Shown here in pieces: positions 13,604-19,833 of a DNA stretch of 27,707 nt. The notes below the pieces were generated by a model. That model was not told where the DNA came from and searched no databases. It saw nothing but the letters and a program-made list of their open reading frames with translations. The translations under genes were made by a program, and so were the position numbers. Source of the stretch: a virus; the IMG/VR virus record IMGVR_UViG_3300037228_000016, positions 1-27,707 of that record; one strand, 5' to 3'. Every line of letters starts with the position of its first letter. The first letter of the stretch is position 1.

Positions 13604-14088
13604 GACCGGGCACCTGCCTTTTCCGATTGCCACAGCCCGCGCATGAGGTCCTGCAGCCGCTTAATCATCCCGCGCTCGTGGGATTCGCTGAATTTAGTCC
13701 TCTCAGCCATTTCGATAGCCTCCTCGGCCTCTACCCGCGCATGAAGCATCGCGCCCCGATGCCGCTTAACCCGCAAATCGCACCATTCCACAATGCTCGC
13801 CACCGTCGGCGGAAACTCTCGTTCCCGCGCCAGCCCGCGCGCCGGATCGCAGCATTGCTCGACCACGCCGAGCGGATATTGCTCAAGGATGGCGCCGAGC
13901 GACGCGGCATAACCGACCGGATCCGGCACATTGAGGTGCGGCCACGCCGAAACCAGCTTCCTAGCGGCCTTGGCCGCGTCGTGGGGTGATGTCACGGATT
14001 GCAGCGCCTGCATCGACTGCTGCGCCTGCTGTGCGATCGATAACGTAGTCGAAGGCCGCCATTGTTGGATTTGCTGCGATTGCGCCAT
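13600..14088 (-). CDS. Replication-module protein (helicase-loader-position), unknown
   Basis: The ATG at 14088 has GGGAG 5 nt upstream and gives 162 residues. After a Gln/Ser-rich N-terminus the protein is helical, with ARKLVSAWPHLNVPDPVGYAASLGAILEQYPLGVVEQCCDP and a 'F.PTVASIVEWCDLRVK' block. A long charged helix ends it. The layout (W.......D.E.Y...+..+L..YP..V+....D) is common in rhizobial phage proteins just downstream of a replication initiator. I infer a replication accessory, perhaps analogous to lambda P or DnaC-type loaders, but see no Walker motif. The first 128 bp overlap the upstream gene. Confidence 0.65.
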   Translation of the reverse strand: MAQSQQIQQWRPSTTLSIAQQAQQSMQALQSVTSPHDAAKAARKLVSAWPHLNVPDPVGYAASLGAILEQYPLGVVEQCCDPARGLAREREFPPTVASIVEWCDLRVKRHRGAMLHARVEAEEAIEMAERTKFSESHERGMIKRLQDLMRGLWQSEKAGARS

Positions 14089-14326
14089 TTGAGCTCCCTG
14101 TCGGTTCGTCATCCCAGCACCCGCCATTGAGCCAGGTTGCCGGATGCTTGGTGAAAGTCGGGTCTTTTCCTGTACGCTCGGCCGCATACTGCATTGCACC
14201 ACGCAAAATATCTGTGGGTCTCGCCGATTTGAGCGCACGGCGGTACATGCGGATTGCCGCCTGTTTGGCGACGTGGCGGGGGTAGACCTGCCAAAACTCG
14301 TCGAATCCTGGCAATTCCACTGGCAT
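13961..14326 (-). CDS. Replication O/initiator C-terminal-like domain protein
   Basis: This 121-residue protein starts at an ATG with AGAGG 6 nt upstream. Its first 80 residues are the module usually found at the C-terminus of phage initiator (O-like/HTH) proteins: PGFDEFWQVYPRHVAKQAAIRMYRRALK, then ILRGAMQYAAERTGKDPTFTKHPATWLNGGCWDDE. The hallmarks 'F..FW..YPR...K..A...+..AL' and 'HPATWLN...W.DE' are present. The N-terminal DNA-binding half of such initiators is absent, so it is either a stand-alone version or the remnant of a larger gene. The upstream DNA looks rearranged. Its end overlaps the next gene by 128 bp. Confidence 0.7.
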   Translation of the reverse strand: MPVELPGFDEFWQVYPRHVAKQAAIRMYRRALKSARPTDILRGAMQYAAERTGKDPTFTKHPATWLNGGCWDDEPTGSSNGAIAANPTMAAFDYVIDRTAGAAVDAGAAIRDITPRRGQGR

Positions 14327-14329
14327 TAC

Positions 14330-14629
14330 ACCTCTTCTCCCATACTTCCGCTTCCGCAAATCTCGGCTACCTGAGCAGCCATGCGGTTGGAGAGAACGGA
14401 TAGCGAGTTTAGCGGGGATGCCCATGTCGAGGGCCAACCGTCTCGGCACGCAATACAACGCCTTATTAGTCCCCGTTGTCGGCTAGAGCCCGTTCGCCCG
14501 TTGCCGCGGTCGGAAGTCGGCGCCTTAGCCGCAAAGATCCCGCTCGCTTCGACCCGCGGAATACGCCGCGGCGCGCTGTCATCTATGGGGAGGATTGGCT
14601 CAATCGGCGTTAGGCCGGGCTGCAAGCTA
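14330..14629. other. Region without a convincing gene
   Basis: About 300 bp show frames open on both strands (minus 14326-14760, plus 14381-14644). Neither has a recognisable domain or a good ribosome-binding site. The minus frame would end exactly at the replication gene's start. A short Leu/Arg-rich stretch in a third frame (LALDMGIPAKLAIRSL) could be a remnant. I treat it as degraded or non-coding DNA. Confidence 0.4.
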
Positions 14630-14658
14630 TTGACCGAAATGTGAGAACTACTTACATA
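14630..14658 (+). promoter_or_regulatory. Candidate promoter for a small RNA
   Basis: TTGACC (14630-14635), 17-bp spacer, TACATA (14653-14658). The -35 is good and the -10 mediocre. A start near 14665 would lead straight into two hairpins and a U-run. Confidence 0.4.
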
Positions 14659-14664
14659 CATTCC

Positions 14665-14741
14665 GTCTAAGCCCTGATCGCTTGCCGCGAATCCATCAGG
14701 GTCAGCCCCGGCTCGGATGACACCGGCCGGGGCACCTTTTT
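14665..14741 (+). ncRNA. Putative ~77-nt two-hairpin RNA
   Basis: Hairpin 1 is CCCTGAT (14672-14678) paired with ATCAGGG (14695-14701), with a small inner CGC/GCG stem possible. Hairpin 2 is GCCCCGGC (14705-14712) paired with GCCGGGGC (14726-14733), an 8-bp all-GC stem, followed by ACCTTTTTG. A promoter-like sequence lies just upstream at 14630-14658. No plausible protein gene ends here on this strand, so the terminator needs another explanation. It could be a phage-encoded regulatory RNA or only the terminator of a lost gene. There is no match to a named RNA family that I recognise. Confidence 0.4.
14705..14741 (+). terminator. Rho-independent terminator
   Basis: A perfect 8-bp GC stem (GCCCCGGC / GCCGGGGC) with a 13-nt loop is followed after ACC by five Ts. 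It is orientated on the plus strand, upstream of the DinD-like remnant. Confidence 0.6.
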
Positions 14742-14949
14742 GTACGGCATCCGGTTTCATTTCGTCAAGTCCACGAGATTCGATGTAGTTCGGCCGGCTT
14801 ATTCCAGTCTAATTCCCAGACGAACCAAGCGAAGGCGATCGAGGACGAGCTTTGCTTTCCGGTCCAGCCGTCCCGGTGCATACGCGGGAGGCGATTTCGG
14901 AACACATGAACGCGGGCGAGCGTCCCGCCATCGAGGATTGAGGATCGCC

Positions 14950-15132
14950 TATACAGATTGGCGGAACTTTCAGAACGTCATCTCCAAGGCCAAAGAATCC
15001 TGCGAAAGGGCTGGGGTTCCGGTCGAGGATCACTTCGTTGACGTCACCAAGATGATCGAAAAGGGGAAAGGTGCCCAAGAGCGGGTCAACGACGTGGCTC
15101 TAACTCGCTATGCTTGTTACCTTATTGCGCAG
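14950..15132 (+). pseudogene. dinD-like: DinD-like gene fragment (both ends lost)
   Basis: The translation YTDWRNFQNVISKAKESCER, then AGVPVEDHFVDVTKMIEKGKG and LTRYACYLIAQ, is the conserved N-terminal part of DNA-damage-inducible protein D. Known members continue 'LIAQNGDPRKPEIA...', but here homology stops abruptly at LIAQ (about 15132). The codons before YTDWRNF do not encode the expected 'E.WSAR.L...LGY' start. The frame stays open from 14740 to 15204, but its ends are unrelated. In the 14742-14949 stretch I see only low-complexity frames; one ends REAISEHMNAGERPAIED. It was probably acquired as a moron-type gene and truncated by rearrangement. Confidence 0.75.
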
Positions 15133-15294
15133 CACATTGACGATCGTCCCGTCGCCGCAAGCGCATTCCCAAATCGTGCCGTGGAAGTTTTCGACCCTGA
15201 GTAAGGCGTGAACCGCCTCGGGCGGGCTGGCGTAAAAATCGTTGCGGTGTTCGGCCAGCGGCGCGCGGCCAGATTGGGCGGATTTATCGAGCAT
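15100..15294 (-). pseudogene. N-terminal fragment of a DNA methyltransferase-like gene
   Basis: From the ATG at 15294 (GAGG about 10 nt upstream) the product reads MLDKSAQSGRAPLAEHRNDF, then YASPPEAVHALLRVENFHGTIWECACGDGTIVNVLR, and stops 7 codons later. 'DFY.TPP....ALL..E.F.G.IWE.ACGDG.I..VL' is the start of a phage SAM methyltransferase, with motif I being ECACGDG. Everything after motif I, including the catalytic DPPY-type motif, is missing. Homology ends at 15127-15132, exactly where the DinD-like remnant of the other strand ends. The intact start sequence suggests a recent truncation. Confidence 0.7.
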
Positions 15295-15298
15295 TTCG

Positions 15299-15487
15299 TC
15301 AAGCCTCACTCATCAGCCGCCCGAACGTCGCCGCTTCCCAATCCAGATCGTTGATCCCCGCGGCGAACGCCACGTCGGCAGCGTTGCGGACCGCCAGCAT
15401 GTCATCGTCGTCGTAACCGTCCCCGGACCATCGGGTGCAGACCTGGATGGCGACGCGCTCGCGGCGGGTGGTGTAGGCGTCGCTCAT
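15299..15487 (-). CDS. Small protein, paralogue of the 92-residue protein at 16680
   Basis: The 62-residue product starts MSDAYTTRRERVAIQVCTRW. It shares 24 of 42 aligned positions with the N-terminus of the 92-residue protein upstream of the GHKL gene, including DAYT, RR.RVA, QVC..W.GD, ML and AAD.AF.A. It overlaps the GHKL gene stop (ATGA). It lacks the C-terminal 45 residues of its paralogue and instead ends WEAATFGRLMSEA. The function is unknown. Confidence 0.75.
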   Translation of the reverse strand: MSDAYTTRRERVAIQVCTRWSGDGYDDDDMLAVRNAADVAFAAGINDLDWEAATFGRLMSEA

Positions 15488-16683
15488 AGCGGCTTGCCAT
15501 CCAAGCGCTCGCCAAGGCTAACGAGGCGATCAATCAGAAAATTTTGCATGTCGCGGGTCTCATCTTGAAGGCTATGGCGAAGATGGATGAACTCTTCGAT
15601 CAACGTGCCGGCGACGATCTTCGTGCCCTGCATCAGCGCGCGACGCGAAACGTAGATGCGGCCGCCTTCTGCCATGCCCAAGATATTTGGGCCGAGCGTA
15701 TCGGTGATGATGATTGGATACTCGCTGACAGGGAAGCCGAGCGCGCGGCAGAACTTGACGGCTTTCTTGAGCATTTCGGATTCCACGCCGACAAGCTTAG
15801 TAGTCGCCGGCATCAACTCTGCGCGCTTCTCAGTTTTGTAGCGAACCTTAGCGCTGACATTGACTTGGCCAGTTCGGACCTGAGAAAGACTTTCGACCGT
15901 ATCCAAGAATGTTTTTGTCGGCTTCGGGTTGCCATATGGCGCGCGGAAGTCGAAGCCGTGCTCGTAGTATCGGCGGTCAACGTTGAGGATTTGTCGCAGG
16001 AAGTCCTCATTCTCAGAACAGAGCGCAGAAGCCGAAATCATCGGCGGAAACATGAACGGATATTTTGCCGTTCGATCCTCCGTTAGATCGACAGACTCGG
16101 TAATGTTGTAGGTGAATTTGGAGACTTCGCCTTTCGGCAGACGATGCACGAGAATGCCGCGATAGAAAATGCCGAGGCTCTCGCCCTCGTAAATCTCGCA
16201 ATTCTCTAGCTTAAGCCAAGGCTCGCCAACAATGATAAACGAACTGCGGTTATTGTGCTCTTGCAGGAAGGCGTCGCCGGACACGATAACCCGAGTTGTT
16301 CCCGCCTTCGGCGCTGGTAATTCATCGGCGACATAGACCGTGCCGTGCTCGTCTTTGCAGTTGCAGTAAAGCTCCCGGTAGGCCATCCAGACCTCCCAAG
16401 TCTTGCCGACAGCATCGGTAAAGCCGAGTGGCTCGTCATCCATCGTGATCAGGTTGACAGGCTGATTACGAATCGTGGCCTGCTTGGTCCCGAAGGGAAG
16501 GGTGATCTGCCCGGCCTGCACCATGATCTGATGGCTATTGCGGAGCAGGATCGCGAGCGCGTATTTCAGGCCGGTTCCGAAGAACCCGATTGGGTCATCG
16601 CTTTCCTTAACGCTGACACCGAACGTGCGGATGGCAAGCGGATCGATCTCGCCGGCATTCTCAAAGATGACGAATTTGCTCAC
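15484..16683 (-). CDS. GHKL-ATPase-like protein with C-terminal EExxH peptidase-like motif
   Basis: The 399-residue protein starts FVIFENAGEIDPLAIRTFGV. Residues 33-42 are GFFGTGLKYA, the glycine-rich lid motif (G2 type) of the Bergerat/GHKL ATP-binding fold, and E8-N9 could be the N-box. Middle segments (about 90-260) are alpha/beta. The C-terminus has GRIYVSRRAL at 341-350 and LIEEFIHLRHSLQDETRDMQ at 361-380. This resembles the metal-binding 'HExxH....D.T..F' region at the end of some GHKL-containing ATP-binding proteins, but with Glu in place of the first His. It is flanked on both sides by paralogous small genes with overlapping stop/start codons. The role is unknown; chaperone-like or defence-linked use is speculative. 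Confidence 0.75.
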   Translation of the reverse strand: MSKFVIFENAGEIDPLAIRTFGVSVKESDDPIGFFGTGLKYALAILLRNSHQIMVQAGQITLPFGTKQATIRNQPVNLITMDDEPLGFTDAVGKTWEVWMAYRELYCNCKDEHGTVYVADELPAPKAGTTRVIVSGDAFLQEHNNRSSFIIVGEPWLKLENCEIYEGESLGIFYRGILVHRLPKGEVSKFTYNITESVDLTEDRTAKYPFMFPPMISASALCSENEDFLRQILNVDRRYYEHGFDFRAPYGNPKPTKTFLDTVESLSQVRTGQVNVSAKVRYKTEKRAELMPATTKLVGVESEMLKKAVKFCRALGFPVSEYPIIITDTLGPNILGMAEGGRIYVSRRALMQGTKIVAGTLIEEFIHLRHSLQDETRDMQNFLIDRLVSLGERLDGKPL

Positions 16684-16958
16684 TGCCCGATCTCCCGAAG
16701 TGCCTCGGCTACCGCTTCACAGCCCAGCGAGTTTTCCAAAAATTCCTGAGAGACGATGTGCCCCTCGTCGCATTCGAGGGCGAGCACCTTCTTGGCGACA
16801 TCCTCAGAAATGTCCCTCGCCGTATTCGCGGTGAATGCCATGTCTGCGGCTGCGATGGCGGTGAGCATTTGCTCGTCGGTCCAATCGTCTCCTACCCATT
16901 GGGAGCAAACCTGAGTGGCTACGCGGGCACGGCGTTCGGTGTAGGCGTCGGTCCTCAT
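16680..16958 (-). CDS. Small protein, paralogue of the 62-residue protein at 15299
   Basis: The 92-residue product starts at an ATG with GGAG 9 nt upstream. Residues 4-45 form the shared DAYT.RR.RVA.QVC domain. Residues 46-92 (ARDISEDVAKKVLALECDEG, then HIVSQEFLENSLG) are specific to this copy. Its stop overlaps the GHKL gene start. The invariant Cys and Trp in both copies suggest a structural core. The function is unknown; a partner of the GHKL protein is a context inference. Confidence 0.75.
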   Translation of the reverse strand: MRTDAYTERRARVATQVCSQWVGDDWTDEQMLTAIAAADMAFTANTARDISEDVAKKVLALECDEGHIVSQEFLENSLGCEAVAEALREIGQ

Positions 16959-16977
16959 TCATCGCGCTCCGGGCTTA

Positions 16978-17529
16978 TCAATGGGGCATTTCGATTTGTA
17001 TTTCTTTCTTCCGATAGATCGCAAATAGACGGATCCTCTTTTGCGGCCCATTCATCACACCGATCACGCCAAGCAGCTTTACGGGGAGGTGTTTGGTCGG
17101 TGGAATGAACTCGTGCAGCAGTCCAATCTTGCCGCCGACGCGAGTGCAGCGCGCCAGCTCGGCTAGGACTTTCGTGGCCGAGATATAGGGCAGCGCGTAC
17201 CGTTCAGAATCTTTGGGCGAATAGGGCGGATCCGCAAACGAGGCGCAGAAGGTGCCGTCAGCAAATGGGAGCGAGGATCCAAGAGCCACCACAGAAGGCT
17301 TGCCAATCGGGTTGCCGTCAACCGTGGTGATGCCATCTTCGGGCGGCATGGTTCCGCTGAACCAATGCAGCATCGAACCCCATGGTTTTAGAACCTGTTT
17401 GGCGCGCGGCCAAAACGACTGCGGAAATGCCCCGTAATACTTTCGCATCGGTCGGCCGCAAAACCATGTTCCATGGATGTAGCCGTTTTCCAGAACGGTG
17501 TAGGGCGGAAGATCCGTAACGGCGTCCAT
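16978..17529 (-). CDS. SAM-dependent methyltransferase-like protein (DPPYS)
   Basis: The 183-residue protein carries YYGAFPQSFWPRAKQVL at about 31-47 and a motif-I-like LHWFSG at 54-59. SFADPPYSPKDSERY lies at 97-111 (DPPY catalytic-type motif), and RVGGKIGLLHEF and KLLGVIGVMNGPQKRIRLFAIY follow. This is a compact methyltransferase layout of a type I have seen in phages. Targets could be adenine-N6 or another substrate; the small size and lack of a target-recognition domain leave this open. GAGGA lies 7 nt before the ATG. It sits next to the RNA ligase gene. Confidence 0.78.
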   Translation of the reverse strand: MDAVTDLPPYTVLENGYIHGTWFCGRPMRKYYGAFPQSFWPRAKQVLKPWGSMLHWFSGTMPPEDGITTVDGNPIGKPSVVALGSSLPFADGTFCASFADPPYSPKDSERYALPYISATKVLAELARCTRVGGKIGLLHEFIPPTKHLPVKLLGVIGVMNGPQKRIRLFAIYRKKEIQIEMPH

Positions 17530-17558
17530 TCACGTTTCCTCTGGTCTTTAGACTGAAC

Positions 17559-18677
17559 TCAAATTGCTTCATCTATCACGCGACCCATTGCATAGGATGG
17601 CGTGTAGCCTGGAAGGCGGTTGCCGGTAGGCCGAATAAATCGGAACAACGAATCGCGAGCACGGCCGTCAATCTGTCCGCCGCTCTTGCGCCAGTGGAAG
17701 ATGAAGGGCCGCACATCTGGGTCGAGCGTCGCAAGCGCGAGGCCTATTTCCTTGTCGGGCTTTTCGGCATACTTATCCGCCACCTGAGCCACTTTCTGGG
17801 TGATTTCCTCAATGCGCTCGGACAACTTCGATGTGATAGCATCGAAGTCGCCCCAGAACTCCTCGGGCAAGTCACGGCGGATCGCACCCATGTCATCGCC
17901 TGCCTGCATGGCTTCCCACATAGCTAGAGGCGTACAGCGCGAAATAAGGGAATGGATGCGCTTGTATTCGTCGCCCTTGAGCTTCAATCGAAGCCCATTA
18001 GCGAAGCGAACAACAAAACCCTCCTCGGTGGCCGGCAAAGTTTTTGCGTAGCCAGCGAGGTCTACAAAGGACGTGAAGGCATAGCGCTTTGCGACGCGCC
18101 AGCCGACCATACCGGCGACTGTTTCCAATTGATCGAAGGTCAATTCACTACCGTCTTGGCGATAGGCGCCGAGCATGACCAACTCAGGCTTGGAATAATG
18201 AACCACAATACGGTTTTCGGGAAACACGGCCTCGGTCAGGTAAGTTGTGCCTTGATCCAAGGGACGTAGATCGGCGCTCTCGATAAACTGCTCGGCCCAT
18301 ACTGCCTGTGACGATTCAAACGCGCCCTTGGTTGCAGCGCGCCATTTACCGTCGAAATAGTGGAGGATCGCAAGCGAACCATCGACCTTTTCAAAGGCCT
18401 CGAATGGAAGATCAGGAATCGTGCCGTTGTGTTCGCCGGCATTGAAAAACTTGGTGAAGGGCGTCGCAATGACTTCCTGCCGTTCTGGGTGCAGGATTAG
18501 CCCGCGCGCCATAAGTGAAAATTCATTCCAGCCGTCATCGTGAACGCAGCTTTGTGAATAGACGTAGAGCGCCCTGCCGGTTTTCGGATCATCCTTGCGC
18601 ACAACGATGCCCGCTGTCCGCGCGGCTTCAAGGCCAGTGTATAGCTGTCCGAACGGCATTGATCGTGCTGGATGCAT
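17559..18677 (-). CDS. T4 Rnl1-like RNA ligase
   Basis: The 372-residue protein has the ATP-dependent RNA ligase motifs in order. The upstream RGLILHP...VIATPFTKFFNAGE precedes motif I, EKVDGS, with the adenylated lysine at about 97. YLTEAVFPENRIVVHYSKPELVMLGA follows (motif III region). Motif IV is EGFVVRF and motif V is LRLKLKGDEY. The C-terminal 140 residues are helical, as in Rnl1. It would seal 5'-phosphate/3'-OH RNA ends, classically tRNA cleaved by host anticodon nucleases. No polynucleotide kinase/phosphatase is in the window. The start could instead be GTG 15 bp upstream, which overlaps the preceding stop (GTGA). Confidence 0.88.
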   Translation of the reverse strand: MHPARSMPFGQLYTGLEAARTAGIVVRKDDPKTGRALYVYSQSCVHDDGWNEFSLMARGLILHPERQEVIATPFTKFFNAGEHNGTIPDLPFEAFEKVDGSLAILHYFDGKWRAATKGAFESSQAVWAEQFIESADLRPLDQGTTYLTEAVFPENRIVVHYSKPELVMLGAYRQDGSELTFDQLETVAGMVGWRVAKRYAFTSFVDLAGYAKTLPATEEGFVVRFANGLRLKLKGDEYKRIHSLISRCTPLAMWEAMQAGDDMGAIRRDLPEEFWGDFDAITSKLSERIEEITQKVAQVADKYAEKPDKEIGLALATLDPDVRPFIFHWRKSGGQIDGRARDSLFRFIRPTGNRLPGYTPSYAMGRVIDEAI

Positions 18678-18688
18678 TGTATTTATTC

Positions 18689-19177
18689 TCACTCAGTAGA
18701 GGTCAGTGGGGTCTTGAGCGCGGGCGGCACGTTGAACACTGTATTTTCGCCTTCGCAAAAAACGGTTGTGACCACGTTACTGATACCATTGATGCCCATT
18801 GTCAGGCCGGTGGTGCCATCTGGCGCGCGTACATATTGTTCGCCTGAATCCAGCTTGCCAGACCGTTTTGCCATTCCGGCTATTTCTTCACGGATGGCCG
18901 TGATATCGACGCCTCGGTGCCGCTCCAAAAAACGAACGATGGCGTGATCCGAAATGTGGACACCGTTGCTTGCGATTGTTCCGCGTCTCTGAATTTCGAG
19001 GCGCACTGCGTCGAGCCTTGCGCGCACCTCGTTCATAACCACCGCCTGCTGATTTATCTCGCGGCCTAGCTCATGTTGAAGATTGCGGAGCTTGTCATCA
19101 TCAAGCGCCATGATGGCCTCCATAGCCACGCGCCTAGCAGCACGGCGCTTCGCTTTCATGATGTTTCGCTGGCTCAT
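18689..19177 (-). CDS. Conserved-type phage protein (SDHAIVRFLER family)
   Basis: I choose the ATG at 19177 (MSQRNIMKAKRRAARR) because GAGGAAAA precedes it; the longer frame overlaps RusA. Of 162 residues, the N-terminal 65 form a basic, coiled-coil-like helix. Residues 74-130 contain ISDHAIVRFLERHRGVDITA, which precedes a short beta region ending VTTVF. 'SDHA+.R+LER..G.D+..+R..I' is a widespread small phage domain of unknown role, in my recollection often close to recombination or replication genes. It lies between RusA and the RNA ligase in the same operon. Confidence 0.75.
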   Translation of the reverse strand: MSQRNIMKAKRRAARRVAMEAIMALDDDKLRNLQHELGREINQQAVVMNEVRARLDAVRLEIQRRGTIASNGVHISDHAIVRFLERHRGVDITAIREEIAGMAKRSGKLDSGEQYVRAPDGTTGLTMGINGISNVVTTVFCEGENTVFNVPPALKTPLTSTE

Positions 19178-19202
19178 TTTTCCTCGCACTGAGCGGTCTA
19201 GA

Positions 19203-19610
19203 CTAAGCGGATGGCCGAACAATAACGCGGCAACCCTCTGGCGCAAATCCCCAGGCAACATGCAGCGCGCGCATGTGCGCCGGGCCATCGTCGGCGATGA
19301 GCTCGATCTGGCGCAGATAGTCGATCAGCACCTTCAAAATGTTGTCGAGATCGGCCCCGCTATGTGTCTCCGAAAGCGTGACGAATAGCTCAAAACGCCC
19401 TATTTTATTGAGCTTTAGCGGATCGCGCGATCGGCACTTTGCGGCGAATACGTAGCCATCTGCACCGCGTTTCCAGCGCTTGATCGCGCGGTGATTCGCC
19501 CAATCGATACGCCGGACTTTGTTCACGCTCGGCGGTGCCGGCAGGTCAAGCACAATATCGGGCGGGATGGCGAAGGGCGGATCGGCTTGCGACGGCAGCG
19601 ACACATTCAT
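19203..19610 (-). CDS. rusA-like: RusA-like Holliday junction resolvase
   Basis: The 135-residue protein matches the RusA family: LPAPPSVNKVRR near residues 23-34, a basic stretch, HSGADLDNILKVLIDYL at 83-99, and ELIADDGPAHMRALHVAWG at 103-121, then a terminal beta strand. The conserved acidic residues D87 and D89 of DLDN and D107-D108 of IADD are the metal-binding set. RusA dimers resolve phage recombination and replication intermediates and would pair with ERF on the other arm. The start overlaps the stop of the membrane protein gene. Confidence 0.9.
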   Translation of the reverse strand: MNVSLPSQADPPFAIPPDIVLDLPAPPSVNKVRRIDWANHRAIKRWKRGADGYVFAAKCRSRDPLKLNKIGRFELFVTLSETHSGADLDNILKVLIDYLRQIELIADDGPAHMRALHVAWGFAPEGCRVIVRPSA

Positions 19611-19825
19611 CCGCGCACCGCGGCCTGGGTCGCCCGGTATGCGGCCAACGCCGCTATTTCGCGGTTGGTCAGCGCGACGTAGTCCTGGGTCAGGCAGTTG
19701 TGATCTATTTTTGCGAACGCCGATTCCAGATCGTCACCTTTCCACGCCGGGCGCCCCCACCACCAGCAGATGGCACCGAGCAAGGCGATGACCATGCCGC
19801 CGGCAGCGACGATGATGTAGGCCAT
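19607..19825 (-). CDS. Small membrane protein
   Basis: The ATG at 19825 has AGGAG 7 nt upstream; the 72-residue product starts MAYIIVAAGGMVIALLGAIC. That is one transmembrane segment followed by WWWGRPAWKG and a soluble 40-residue tail. The tail would face the cytoplasm or periplasm depending on topology; the positive residues after the segment favour N-out/C-in. Immediately downstream of the repressor, it could be an exclusion or immunity factor, but this is only positional inference. Confidence 0.7.
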   Translation of the reverse strand: MAYIIVAAGGMVIALLGAICWWWGRPAWKGDDLESAFAKIDHNCLTQDYVALTNREIAALAAYRATQAAVRG

Positions 19826-19833
19826 GATGGCTC

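Noticed and set aside
14326-14760. Minus-strand 144-codon frame ending at the replication gene
   Set aside because: No Shine-Dalgarno, no recognisable domain, and it is antisense to the hairpin/terminator element. It could be real, but I cannot support it as a gene.
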